From Seiridium cupressi (Eukaryota; Ascomycota; Sordariomycetes; Amphisphaeriales; Sporocadaceae): a DNA stretch of 64,000 nucleotides. A program made the position numbers and the translations under genes. Of the stretch, positions 47,901 through 58,317 are shown in pieces. Under the pieces are notes generated by a model. The model did not search any database, was not told the origin of the DNA, and was given only the letters and a program-made list of their open reading frames with translations. Positions within the stretch are counted from its first letter, which is position 1. Every line of letters begins with the position of its first letter. Where the stretch lies: positions 62,001-126,000 of the forward strand of contig JARVKI010000058.1 in the NCBI GenBank assembly GCA_036674765.1, read 5' to 3'.

Positions 47901-48246
47901 TGTCTTCGTCCGAGTCGACATCACGGAGATACGCGTAACATATTTTGGCCTCCGAGTACCACTTGAACATGGAGTTAATGGCCTCGCCCAATTCCGTTGA
48001 GTTGGTTTTGTCGATACAGCAAGTATCAATCCATGCATAGTCGAGGCCATTCTCTCTAGCAAGAGAGCAGCAGCCATCAAATTTGATTCGGCCTGGCCCG
48101 GACTTGGAAGCAATTCCTCTGCGGATATCTGAGAAAGAGGCTTCCTCGTTGCTAGGGCTTCAAGTATGCGAAAGAATGGCGTAGGCAGGGGTATGACTGC
48201 CGGGAAATTCCTCCAAGCTCTTCGCCTTCACGTTGATTAGCCGCAT
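45000..48246 (-). pseudogene. Broken HET-domain / coiled-coil / ankyrin-repeat gene
   Basis: HET-domain proteins are fungal NLR-like or incompatibility factors that trigger cell death on recognition of non-self. Exon 1 starts at 48246 (MRLINVK) and runs to 47839, the intron is 47838-47683 and exon 2 starts at 47682. The HET domain shows AYAILSHT, DYAWIDTCCIDKTNS, INSMFKWYSEAKICYAYL and SRWFSRGWTLQ. The HET-linked C-terminal part follows (AQRMSWAAKRKTTRKEDIAY, MPMVYGEGDRAFLRLQEEI), then a coiled coil and about ten ankyrin repeats. Three lesions break it: TGA at 48162-48160 where the family has the Trp of SHTW; TAA at 46719-46717, with the frame open on both sides; and a +1 shift near 45559-45561 in the ankyrin part. 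Otherwise coding sequence is well kept, so loss appears recent. A sequencing error could explain one lesion but hardly all three. Confidence 0.85.
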
Positions 48247-49547
48247 AACGGCTGCCGTTTCTAGGTGCGCAGCCGTGAGGTATACGATATACACCAGAGT
48301 CGATTTATTATACTAGCGATATTGGTTAATTATATGCAATGTATGCCTTGGTGGGAAGATTTCGCACCGTGACACAGGCTTGGATGCGTGCGTCAGATAA
48401 AGGCTGGATCCCGAGGCGCAGCCCCGCATTGGAAGCAAATCGCCTTGTTATTAGTCTCCTTAATTACATGTATTGATGTCTATGCCAGCTGTGGACCATC
48501 AAACCTTAATTATATTACTTTATAAATGAATAACCATGGAATTTGCAGTCGTCCTCGTAGTGTATGATGATAACTAAAAGCAGCCCTCTACAGAAAACCT
48601 CACAGATTGGAAAAGCATTCACTAGGACAAAATCAGGTAATAATAGTTGGCGGGAAATAGTGAGAGAAGAAAAGCTGGGGGTTATATAAGGTGTATTCAG
48701 CGTTGGTAATCTGTGATTTTCCTTGACCGGTCCGTATTAGGTCTATGTATTCTCCACCAAAATCCTCAATTATTTTACTAGTACTTCTTTCCTCAGGTAT
48801 AACGACACCAGAAGGGGTCCATGTGTGTCTAGTGCCTGCGTACTGAATGATCAAGCGACTTTGTAAAAACTCTCAGTAGTGTCGAGGTGAAACATTCGGG
48901 GGCTACGAGGATGTATAAATCAACGTAAATGGCAACAAGGCAGGACTGGCGCTCCAAGAATGTTTATCTGCGTAAGATTTGTCGAGTCTCAAACCCACCT
49001 TGCTACTGTGCACAGAGAGAAGGTTTACTCGTTTCCGTTGGCGTATTCGTGACCCATTGCATTGAAAATCATTACAGAAAGCTGACTTTTCTTCTTCTTT
49101 AGAGGCTGGCCATCATCATATTTGACCGGAGTTGAAGAGTTTCCATAATCGAGGTAGTACTGACGGGCAAGATAATTGAGATAACTACATGTACAATAAA
49201 TGGACAAACTCCTTATTCAGCAGCCCAGGTGGGTACCAAGAGCTCGGCAGTAGCGATAATAGAGCTGTAAACTAGTTCGGATTATGTATCTAGCGGCTTC
49301 CGAACCCCCACTAATTGCAACTGGAACACCTCCCCACTATCTATCGCCGTTGACTTCATAGGCAGTCGTAAAACAAGCCACAGTTTTGGGCATAAAGGTA
49401 CACCATCCTCTTCGAGGAATCTGGAAACATTACAGCAGCACAACCCACCAATCCGCGCATATTCTACCACAAAAACCACCAGCACTATCCCGACTTCTAA
49501 CTCCAGCCTTTACCAACGACAATCAAACCCCCTCCAGTTGATCTAGC
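48247..49547. other. Intergenic region
   Basis: About 1.3 kb, AT-rich at 48.4-48.9 kb, without a supported gene. It should hold the former promoter of the HET gene and the promoter of the ArfGAP gene. Confidence 0.5.
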
Positions 49548-51351
49548 ATGTCTCGACGGCCTCCGAATCCGGCCGCCGAAAGGGCGGCACAGAATCAGGT
49601 GACACTCAAGAGCCTCCTGAAGCTGGAGCCCAACAAGATATGCGCCGATTGCAAGAAAAACAAGCGTGAGTTGATGCACATGCCTTTGCGCCATCCACAT
49701 GCCTCAGTATGTACTGACCTGAGCGCGTACAGATCCGAGATGGGCGAGTTGGAATTTGGGTATATTCGTCTGCATTCGCTGCTCTGGAATCCACCGATCT
49801 ATGGGGACGCACATCTCTCGAGTCAAATCCGTCGACCTAGACTCCTGGACAGACGAGCAATTGCAGAGCGTCCTGAGCTGGGGCAATGCGCGCGCAAACA
49901 AGTACTGGGAGGCGAAACTGGCTGCTGGCCACGTGCCTTCCGAAGCCAAGATCGAGAACTTTATTCGGACGAAATATGAGCTCAAACGCTGGGTCATGGA
50001 AGGACCAAAACCAGACCCCGCGACCCTGGATGTTGAAGGCGATGATGACATACCCCTGAGCATCGTCAAGGAGAAGCAGAATATTGAACGCAAAGAGTCG
50101 ATTAGAAAGGCATCCGTGGGGCAGTCCGCAGCACCGCGACGAGTCGCAGCACCTCAGGGCGATCTCATCGGAGGTGACGATCTACCTCCCAGAGCCAGTA
50201 CTGCCGGTCCTTCAGCCGCCCAGCAAATCCCACCAAAGGCTGCCCCCGCGCCCCCGAAAGCAACAGCTGCCAAAGATTCGTTGTTCGGTTTGGACTTTCT
50301 CAGCGATGCGCCTGCGGCTCCTCCGAGACCTGCCAGCACTACTGGCACGGCAGGTGGGAGTGCCGGTCAGTCTCGACCAGATCTGAAACAATCCATTCTC
50401 TCTCTATACGCGTCTGCGCCCAGACCCCAGCCACCGCAGCAGCACCAGTCCAACCACTCGTTCGGCAGCTTTGGTGGTATGCAATCACCTCCTGTGCAGT
50501 CACCCACATTCGGCCATCAATCACAGCCATCTGCTAGCGGTGGGCTCAACGACGCTTTCGCGGGACTCAGCTTCGGGGGCGTATCTAGCCCTACCCCAAA
50601 GAGTCCTCCGAAGGACGCTTTCGCTGGACTAGGGAATATATCCAGCACCAAATCCACACCTCAGCCTACATCTGCCTTCTCCAACTTGAGTGGAGGCAGC
50701 TTCTTTGATGCCAAACCTGCAAAGCCTGCAGCTCCCCAGCAACAACCAAAGCCATCCTTTGCCTCGACCGATAGCTTTGGGGACTGGGGTGCTCCGGCGG
50801 CCCCTGCTAAGCCTGCACAGCCGGCTTCTTCGTCTTTTGGTGACCTCTTTGATCTCCAGAGCCCTGCGCCAGCTCCACAACCTGCTGCCGCACCCCCTAA
50901 GCCAGCACCTGCGCAGGCCGAATCTTCCGTTTTCAATCTCTCACAGCCGAAGCCTGCACAACCTGCGCCAGCGCCTGCGGCATCCTTGAATACCTCTGCC
51001 TTCAACAACTCGGATGTTTGGGGAAATGCATGGGGTGAGCCGGCAGCTCCAGCAGCATCAACGGCAGCCCAGAAAAGCCCCCAAGTCAGCAAGCCCTCCG
51101 CCTTGGGCGGCAGCGACTTTGGCTGGGGAAACTCTGGGTCGTCTCTCGCGAACACGCCGATTGTTCCCGGCCAGTCTGGATTCAGCACCCAGTCAAGTTT
51201 CAGCATGGCGCCTGCGCCTCCCAAGGTCGCAGCTGATGAGGAATTTGGAGGATGGACAAGCAGCGCAAACACGAACATCAGCACTGGCAGTGCGAACAAG
51301 CAGGGCGGAGGCTTTGGTGGCGATGACCTGTTCTCAAACGTCTGGCAATGA
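49548..51351 (+). CDS. ArfGAP of the Age2/SMAP type
   Basis: This is a GTPase-activating protein for Arf GTPases, acting in coat turnover at trans-Golgi and endosomes. Exon 1 is 49548-49665, a 67-nt intron spans 49666-49732 and exon 2 is 49733-51351, giving 578 residues. The zinc finger is assembled across the intron: CADCKKNK, then HPRWASWNLGIFVCIRCSG. The catalytic arginine lies in the following GIHRSMGTHISRVKSVDLDS. The ArfGAP domain covers about residues 15-135. The spacing between Cys pairs is 17 residues rather than the commonly quoted 16, which appears to be normal for this fungal group. The remaining ~440 residues are Pro/Ala/Gln/Ser-rich, with repeated DAFAGL and FGDLFDLQSP-like segments suited to binding clathrin adaptors, and end DDLFSNVWQ. 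Start context and intron phase support the model. Confidence 0.95.
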
Positions 51352-51855
51352 ACAAAACGTTGATGCCTACTTACTAGTAGAGTCTGACGATGGGTCTTTC
51401 TCCTGTAAAGCTAGATATATATGTGGATGCGACATGGCTGGCCAAAATCCTAATAGACCATATCAGGACGGAAGACAAAAAGATATTATGATCTGCACAT
51501 GATCTATCCATGATCTATCATGTCCTATATACCGCAAAAACCGTTATATGAAAACGCGCCATGTGCCTAAACCACAAACGCCAATGCTATGCTTGCTGGA
51601 GTCCATCCATTTGTTGCCTTCACTCCCATCCAGACTCTTTAGTCTTCATAACGGACTACTGTGGGAGCCCGCTGTTTAAGATGGGGTCGAGATGTGGCCA
51701 CATTACCCCATGACCTTTGCCTATCCAATCCATCCTTTGAATTCATGATATAGTCCTGGGCCTTTCACCCTCAGCTTTTCCTAGAACCACCTCGCGGCTT
51801 TGAACAGTAGCCCATCTCATGTGTGGCTACATCATTATCCTTCTCATTCTTGCTC
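51352..51855. other. Convergent intergenic region
   Basis: Presumably contains the 3' UTRs of the ArfGAP gene (plus) and the SNARE gene (minus). No other gene seen. Confidence 0.6.
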
Positions 51856-52221
51856 TCAGCCGCGAAACAGCTTCCAGGTATAATAGAGCACCAAGAAGGT
51901 TCCGATAATGATGCCCGACAGCTTGAGGATGGCTACCTTATTTCCTGAAGCGGCCATGCGGCCGAGCCGACCCGCCGAGCCCTTGAGTTGGGTGGACATG
52001 GAGGAGAATGTATCAGACTGTATCACGGTGTGATGTCAGTAAACAGTGTTCATGTTGGGACTAGGGAGACGGGCAGGAGGACGCACGGTGTTGTCGATGA
52101 TGTCCTGTGCCCGCGCATTGTCGTAGATGTCCACTGTCACGCCACGCAGCGACGAAACCTTGGCCGACAGCTCCTCCAGACGCGCATTGTTCTGGCGCTC
52201 GCGCTCGTAGGCCTCCGACAT
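51856..52221 (-). CDS. Bet1/Sft1-type Golgi SNARE
   Basis: This is a small Qc-SNARE that drives fusion of ER-to-Golgi or intra-Golgi vesicles. Exon 1 is 52221-52087, a 69-nt intron spans 52086-52018 (donor GTGCGT, branch CTGAC, acceptor ACAG) and exon 2 is 52017-51856, giving 98 residues. It begins MSEAYERERQNNARLEELSA. The SNARE helix continues through VSSLRGVTVDIYDNARAQD and, over the intron, IDNTSDTFSSMSTQLKGS. The C terminus is a single membrane anchor (VAILKLSGIIIGTFLVLYYT) with a two- to four-residue lumenal end, as expected for a tail-anchored SNARE. Length and layout match both Bet1 and Sft1; Sft1 is somewhat more likely from the short N terminus. Confidence 0.9.
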
Positions 52222-53192
52222 CTTGACTGGGCTGGGTAAAGCCTGGCGTGCGTGCGTGCGTGCGTGCTTATAAAGGAGGTTGCGAAGTGGCGGGTTCGAG
52301 GAGAGCGCAATTGCCGGGCCTGGCTGTATGTCTCTATGGCGGTTTGGCCTCGGTTTCAGCTGTATGGTCCCTTGTGGCGGCAGATGGCTTGCTGCCAGGT
52401 CTGTGGTGGCTGCTGGATTCGATGTCGGAGATGTTGCCGGTGGTGGAGTGACGTTCAACTGCGCCCCGTTGTCCCTCGTTGTGATGGAAAGTGTCGAATT
52501 CCCGAATGCGAAAAGATGGCTGCAGCGCTTTGTCCGGTCCTTGGCTGCTAAAGCCCGGCGGGTGTCGCATCGTCGCGCCGAGAAAGGGGTGGGCTGGCCA
52601 AACGCCATGGATGACGCAGGCCCGTGGCTTAGCAGTCAGCAATGTGTGATCTGATCAGTGATCACCAGCCACAGGGGCGTTCAGAGTACAATGTATTGTG
52701 GAGAAGGACTTGGCGTGTGGAGAAGATCTCCAATGGCAAGGTCCGACAGTCAGCAGAAACAGTTTAGTGAGCACTTACTACGCCACCTGACAAGTTACGT
52801 ACCTATTTTGGGGGCGGGCAGCAAACACACGGCTATCGTCAAGATCCCATGTTTTGTTTTCCGTCAACACAAGCACTTCCATATCTACTTGGATAAATGA
52901 CAAAACAAAGTCGCCACTTGCCGTCGTGACGACTTCCCTTTCTCTTCTGTACATGTTTGCATTCTTCCTAGCATCCTCGGAAAGGTCGGTGTTACCCATG
53001 TGCTCGGCCCCGCAGCTGTGATTCCCAACTTCGCGAATACACCCCACCTCAATACGGCGTAGCACTATTATCAAATCGCTAGGCAGCTCTAGGCACTATA
53101 TTGATTCCACGCGCAACATCTTTTTTGTCTCGAGTCTCTAGAAGAGGACCATTCGTACTGTCCGCTAGTCCAGAGTCCGCGAAACCGTCGCC
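52222..53192. promoter_or_regulatory. Divergent promoter between the SNARE and Ysc84 genes
   Basis: It separates two start codons. On the minus strand a TTTATAAG motif lies about 47 nt before the SNARE ATG, next to a GCGT repeat. Overlapping frames at 52.25-52.65 kb are GC-rich and have no recognisable product. The frame that continues upstream from the SNARE start is likely leader. Confidence 0.5.
52246..52267. repeat. (GCGT)5.5 microsatellite
   Basis: Five and a half copies of GCGT, 25-46 bases upstream of the SNARE start codon. Confidence 0.9.
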
Positions 53193-54521
53193 ATGGGTAT
53201 CAACAATCCTCTCCCGTCGTCCTTGGCGTGTAAGTGCCCCCTCCGATGACCCAAGCTCCTCCACTTCGTGCCATGCCGTGATGCCGAGCTCATGGTGCAG
53301 AGTGCGACAGAGCCCGCAGCGACAACGTGCAATGCCTTGCTGACCCTTTTGTCTTGCGGCCAGCGGAGTGTAAGAAGTGCGGAAAGATCCTGACCTCCTT
53401 CATCGATCCTCGCCAGGCACTCTCGCCAGACAAAGTCATCCCGCCCGAAATCCTGCGAAATGCCAAGGTGAGAGCCACAACGCGCATCCCGACGCAGCCC
53501 ACCAGGGAAACGAATCGCTGACTCATTGTGTGCACAGGGTCTCGCTATCCTCACAGTCATCAAGGCCGGGTTCCTAGGGTCTGCCCGTTTCGGTTCCGGT
53601 TTGGTGGTGGCTCGTCTGCCTAACGGCGGATGGTCCGCACCCACAGCAATCATGACGGGCGGCGCGGGTTTCGGTGGTCAGATCGGCTTTGAGCTTACCG
53701 ACTTCGTCTTTATCCTCAACGATGCAAGCGCTGTGAAGACGTTCGCACAAGCAGGCTCCATCACACTGGGTGGAAATGTATCGATCGCGGCGGGACCCGT
53801 TGGCCGAAATGCGGAAGCAGCCGGCGCGGCCTCTCTAAAGAGCGTAGCTGGCATATTCAGTTACAGCAAGACGAAGGGACTGTTTGCCGGAGTGTCGCTG
53901 GAGGGCTCCGCCATAATAGAACGCAAAGATGCCAACGAGAAGCTGTATGGGCAACGGCTGACAGCCATGCAGCTTCTGAGCGGCACCATCCAACCTCCCA
54001 TGGAGGCTGCTCCTTTGATGCACATCTTGAACAGTGCCGGCTTCAGCGGCGGCACAGGAGTCAATGTGGCCCAGAGCGATGATTCGTACAACAACACGCA
54101 GCAATATGGCGGGTACCAGGACGAGTACGCTGCTCCCCAGCGGGCTTCAACCTGGCAAGCGCAGCCGTCGAACTCCTGGGATCAACACTCATCCGCCACT
54201 GCGGGAGCCTTTGCATCCGAGAAGAAGGCTGGACCGGGAAGGCCAGCGGCCCCAAAGCCGAATTTTGCTAGCAAGCAGAATCTCATGAAGAACCAGGCTG
54301 TCGCCGCGTATACCTTTGAGAGTGACACGCCTGGCGATCTCACGTTTAAGAAGGGTGAGGTGATCACGATACTGAAGCGGACGGACAACGAGACGGATTG
54401 GTGGTATGTATTCACATGCTTGTGGAGTCTCTTCAAACGTGCTGACGGCTTTTCTAGGACGGGCATGATTGGTACGAGGCATGGCATATTCCCCAGCAAC
54501 TACGTGAAAATGAGGGAATAG
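53193..54521 (+). CDS. Ysc84/Lsb3-type actin-patch protein (SYLF + SH3)
   Basis: This endocytic protein binds lipids and actin through its SYLF domain and partner proline motifs through SH3. Exons are 53193-53229, 53364-53467, 53538-54403 and 54458-54521, giving 356 residues. It begins MGINNPLPSSLASECKKC. The SYLF domain (residues ~15-230) shows SPDKVIPPEILRNAKGLAIL, VIKAGFLGSARFGSGLVVAR, GFGGQIGFELTDFVFILND and ITLGGNVSIAAGPVGRNAEA. A variable Ser/Gln/Pro-rich linker follows. The C-terminal SH3 domain (residues ~300-356) shows AVAAYTFESDTPGDLTFKKG and TDWWTGMIGTRHGIFPSNYV; its tryptophan codon is split by the last intron. All intron joins preserve phase and conserved residues, so the model is firm. 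Confidence 0.95.
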
Positions 54522-54965
54522 GTCTCATCTTTTGTTTGATGACGTCAGAACACGAGTTATGGAGGAAACCGCGGAATGAGAAGCTATTTAGGTGATACCC
54601 ATAAAAGGTCTTTTGCATCATGGCTTCTCCCCATTGCGACACATTCACTGAGGATGCCGAGAACCGTTGCTAGAATAATGAGGCCTGGTCTCCTGGTTCT
54701 TGTTTCCACACAAGCCTGGCGTATTCCCCTTGGAAGGGCTGCGTACCGTCCTGTATCATTCCGACCCGGTTGCCCATCGACGAGCCGGAAAAGCACAGCA
54801 GGCAATGGTATTACGATATCAACACTAAGAATCTCCATCAGGTACTAGAAATTTCATGTCTGGGTAGGATAGTTGCATTGACGAACACAATGATAAGCGA
54901 GACTTGAAACACGTGTGCAGATAGTATTTATTGCTGATCTGATTGGGAATATGTTCACGAACCCT
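54522..54965. other. Convergent intergenic region
   Basis: Presumably contains the 3' UTRs of the Ysc84-like gene (plus) and the RNase T2 gene (minus). No other gene seen. Confidence 0.6.
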
Positions 54966-56299
54966 TTAAGCGCTTTCCCATTCAATCGTTAACTTGACGG
55001 AGTGGCTAGTGCCCGAATAGACCTTGCCCTGTGTGCTGCCGGTGGGCGTCGAGTCTGATGAAAAGGATGTGCTTCCACTGGCTGCCAGATTGCTGCCGCT
55101 GGCCGTGAAGACGGTGGCGGTGACACCTGAGCCGCACGTGAACACACCGCTCGACATGCCGCACGTACCCTTGGACGACTTCAAGGTGAAGCCGCTGCCA
55201 GAGGTGGTCGCTGTGTAGGTTGCACAGCTGCCGGTCGTGTACCATGTACCCGCTGAGATCAAGCAGCCGTTCTGGCTACCGCCCGAGACGACATTCAGGT
55301 ATCCAGAGCCTGAGAAGACGGTTCCGCCGCCACCACCCCCTCCACCGCCGCCACCGCCGTCTCCGCTCTTGGGAAGGTACCTTTGACACGGTTCAGTTCT
55401 GAATTCTCCGGAAATAGTAGAGGATATTCGCAGCAAAAGAAAAGGTGACTTACTTGATACCAGTGGACGGGCAGTCCGGGGTGTTGAGTGTCGCAACGGG
55501 GATGAAGGTGCCGGTCTGCACGCTGCCCTTGACATTGAAGAAGTACCAAACCTCGCTGATCTCATCGTCATCGCAGCCGAGATACACGCTGGCGCCGTGG
55601 TTCTTGGTCAGCGCGGCCTGGATCGCAGCCAGGGTGTACGTCTTGGTGGAGCTGGGCGTGATGCCGGCGGCGGACAGCCAGGTGTAGGTCGGCAGCGTCT
55701 TGAACAGGGCCACGACCTTGGTGAAGAAGTCAAAGGCCTCCTGGCCCTTCTTGTAGTTTGTGTAGCAGTCGGAATCCAGCGTCGAGATACATGTTCCGTG
55801 CTTGCCCCACTCGTGCTCCCAGAAGGTCTCCGGGGTGCCGTCGTTGGACACCCACATCTCCTCCATGTACTCGACTAGGTCGGTGCCGCCGAAGGACTCC
55901 AGGATCCCGGTGATGTCCGTGTACTCGCGCGACGAGTCGCAGTTGGACTCATAGGTGGAGTCACAGTTATCGGGCTACCAAGGGCCGGGTTAGTGAAACT
56001 CTGCCCCAACGAGGACAAAGCAATTATGGTCAGTAACGTACCCAAAGACCGTGGATGGTCCAGCTGTCATCCGGGCCAGTTACGGGATCGGTGTCCCAGA
56101 ACTGCGTCTGCAGCAGCGCACCGCCAGGCGCGTTGAAGCAGCACAGATTCGTCTGCACCGTCGTGTTGTGGCACGACTGCTGCCCGGTGGTGGGGCAGGT
56201 GGCCGAGGCATCGACATTGAAGATGCTGCGGTATGCCGGGTGTTCCAGCGGTCCCGCGAGGGCGGCGGCCGCAAAGAAGGCCGTGAGCGTTGACAGCAT
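54966..56299 (-). CDS. Secreted ribonuclease T2 with C-terminal extension domain
   Basis: This extracellular or vacuolar acid endoribonuclease cleaves RNA via 2',3'-cyclic phosphates, for nutrient scavenging. Exons are 56299-56042, 55974-55454 and 55380-54966, giving 397 residues. A signal peptide covers about residues 1-16 (MLSTLTAFFAAAALAG). The first active-site motif WTIHGLW (80-86) ends exactly at the first intron and continues PDNCDS; the second, FWEHEWGKHGTC, starts at residue 137. Both catalytic histidines are present. After the catalytic domain the third exon begins with a run of 12 or more glycines, then a ~110-residue Ser/Thr/Gly-rich domain with paired cysteines (NGCLISAGTWYTTGSCATYT, KGTCGMSSGVFTCGSG). 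This matches the C-terminal domain found in some fungal RNase T2 enzymes; its role is unclear. Confidence 0.94.
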
Positions 56300-57835
56300 G
56301 GTTCGCGATACACAGGGTTCGAGGAGCGAGCAGCTAGGAACCGAGCACTATCCCAGCCTTTTCCCGGCCAGCGAAACGGCACATTATGTAGTCCACTCTT
56401 GGCTCCAGCGACGAGAAAGTCAAATGCCTCATGGGCCCATCTGACAAGCCCGCCGTCCCGCCACAGTCGGTCCCAGGAACCATCTCCAGCGGCCTTCCGC
56501 AATGGTGATGGACCTTCCCTCTGCAGTTTACGGCCAGTGCCACCAGCAGGCGACGGGCCACGATGTGGAAAGGGCACGCGGGATTGGGGGCCTCGATTCT
56601 AATTATGGCACCGACTGTACATTGGGATCTGCTGGCACACTCTCAACCCGAGACGACCTGACAGCCAACCAACGAGTCACTATAGCGCGGCCGATCCTGC
56701 CGAATCGGGCATGTGTTTATAGCTGTGGGGTCGGTGCCGTCAGACAAGCGACTGGTTCTTCTGCCAGGGGTCTTTTCAAGCTTAAATTCGTTAATTTAGC
56801 GGGGGACTTATATGCCGGTACGTATCGAGACGGATCTCGGGTGTGAGGGCGCGGAGCTGGCCGACGCGGACGAGCACAATGGCTTAATTCATGATGAAGA
56901 TCGATTAGACGAGATCGATGGACATGGCCAGACGATAAGGTAGATCTCCGAGAGATATCTTCCCCGATCGGGTTGAAGTCGATATCGTCTGGCTACTAAT
57001 TCAGCCATGTCATAAGTTATAAGTGACCCTGTTCAGTTTGGATATTCCGGGCCGTGGGGTGAGAATAGCTCAAGCAACGCCAACACCATTTCTCATCTTT
57101 ACAACGTCATCTATAGTCCCAATTCTTTGTCTGAGTATCTCCATGCGGCCAATCGCGGTCATTTGGAATACGTGTTCTTGAGCGGCAAAACGACAGACTG
57201 CAGCAGCAGTACCATGATCCGTCTTTGTCACTACCTCTGCAGCTTGAGACCCGGGTTTCTCACGTAAATTCAGAACATTCGTAGTCAGTTGCGCTCGTTC
57301 CGTAAGATGGGAGGTCTCAATGTGTAGTGGTCCAGTGCATCGACATGCCAATTGCGCTTCTCCAAAGCTGTACCTGTGTTCATGGCTGAAGTTATACCGG
57401 TACCTCCAATCCTGGTGCTATACCGCATTCTGGCTAAATTGATCATCATATTGCAGACACGCGTTGCTTTCATCGGTCGTGTCACCAGCATCACACCCTG
57501 GCAACGTTGCAACACCTTTTTCGTGCCAGGGAACGTTCTACTGCTTAAGAGCCACTGTAGGCCTTGCTAAGACAAGGTGGAGCAATTGATGAGCTCTAAG
57601 AGACGACGAATCGCGCCATGTATAAATGTAAAGCAGCCGGTCTTTCAATGCACGGGGATCTGCAGCGTCGGAGCGGCAAGACACGTCAGGCCTTTAAGAT
57701 TCGGCCTTCAAGACTCGAAGATCGAGCCTCAGAACTTTGGAATTGGGCCTTCCTATGAAAGATTATTACGAGAAAAATCAAAAACGTTCCCAATATTCAC
57801 TGCTAGAGTCCAAATTCGGCATCATTGAGGAAGCA
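56300..57835. other. Intergenic region with a possible gene relic
   Basis: The left part must hold the RNase T2 promoter. On the minus strand at 57515-57070 two overlapping frames in different phases read coding-like sequence, for example ERAQLTTNVLNLREKPGSQ and QMTAIGRMEILRQRIGTID, possibly one gene broken by a shift near 57300-57350. I do not recognise it. Confidence 0.35.
57621..57627 (+). promoter_or_regulatory. TATA-like motif of the small secreted protein gene
   Basis: TATAAAT lies about 209 bases before the ATG at 57836, a plausible distance for a fungal TATA box plus leader. Confidence 0.35.
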
Positions 57836-58317
57836 ATGCGTGCGGCAAGTCACATCCAGGTGTTGGCAACACTCTTCGCGACAGCAATTGCCATCCCAGC
57901 TACTACGGGCCCCAGCGATTATGGCTACTGGAGCGTCAACGTGACTTCGAGCAACGAGGCATCCGGTTATCGTTACGGCAACGTGTATGCCGAGTATTCC
58001 AGCTCCCGGGGGCAGATCAGCCACTTCTCTTGGCTCTACAGCCCGGCCGAACAAAACCCGACATTTACGACGGACAATCCCGCGTTCAACAGCAGTATAG
58101 TTGATGGCCAGGGCGATCATAGTCAGTGTCTCTCTAGTTCTTCTTCAATGCGACGAGCACTAACGAAGCGATAGCTATCGAGCTCGAGCAGACTGTTGAA
58201 TTGGATTATTCCAACGTCACCCTCGTAGGAACTAACACCGTCAGTATGAAATGTGGCCTTGGCGGCAATGGGCGAGGGTGCGCTGGATCAACGACGGTCA
58301 CTGCTACACCAGCATAG
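57836..58317 (+). CDS. Small secreted protein of unknown function
   Basis: Exon 1 is 57836-58121, a 53-nt intron spans 58122-58174 (donor GTCAGT, branch CTAAC, acceptor ATAG) and exon 2 is 58175-58317, giving 142 residues. The N terminus MRAASHIQVLATLFATAIAI is a signal peptide, probably cleaved near residue 20. The mature part is hydrophilic and rich in Ser, Tyr and Asn, with several possible N-glycosylation sites (NVTSS, NSS, NVT). It shows DYGYWSVNVTSSNEASGYRY and QISHFSWLYSPAEQ. Only two cysteines are visible, both in exon 2 (KCGLGGNGRGC). The layout resembles fungal small secreted proteins, including candidate effectors, but I cannot assign a family. The frame also extends upstream of 57836 without a signal peptide; the ATG chosen gives the signal sequence. 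Confidence 0.75.

Noticed and set aside
50661..51299. 212-codon frame antisense to the ArfGAP tail
   Set aside because: Low-complexity Gly/Ala reflection of the Pro/Ala-rich sense codons.
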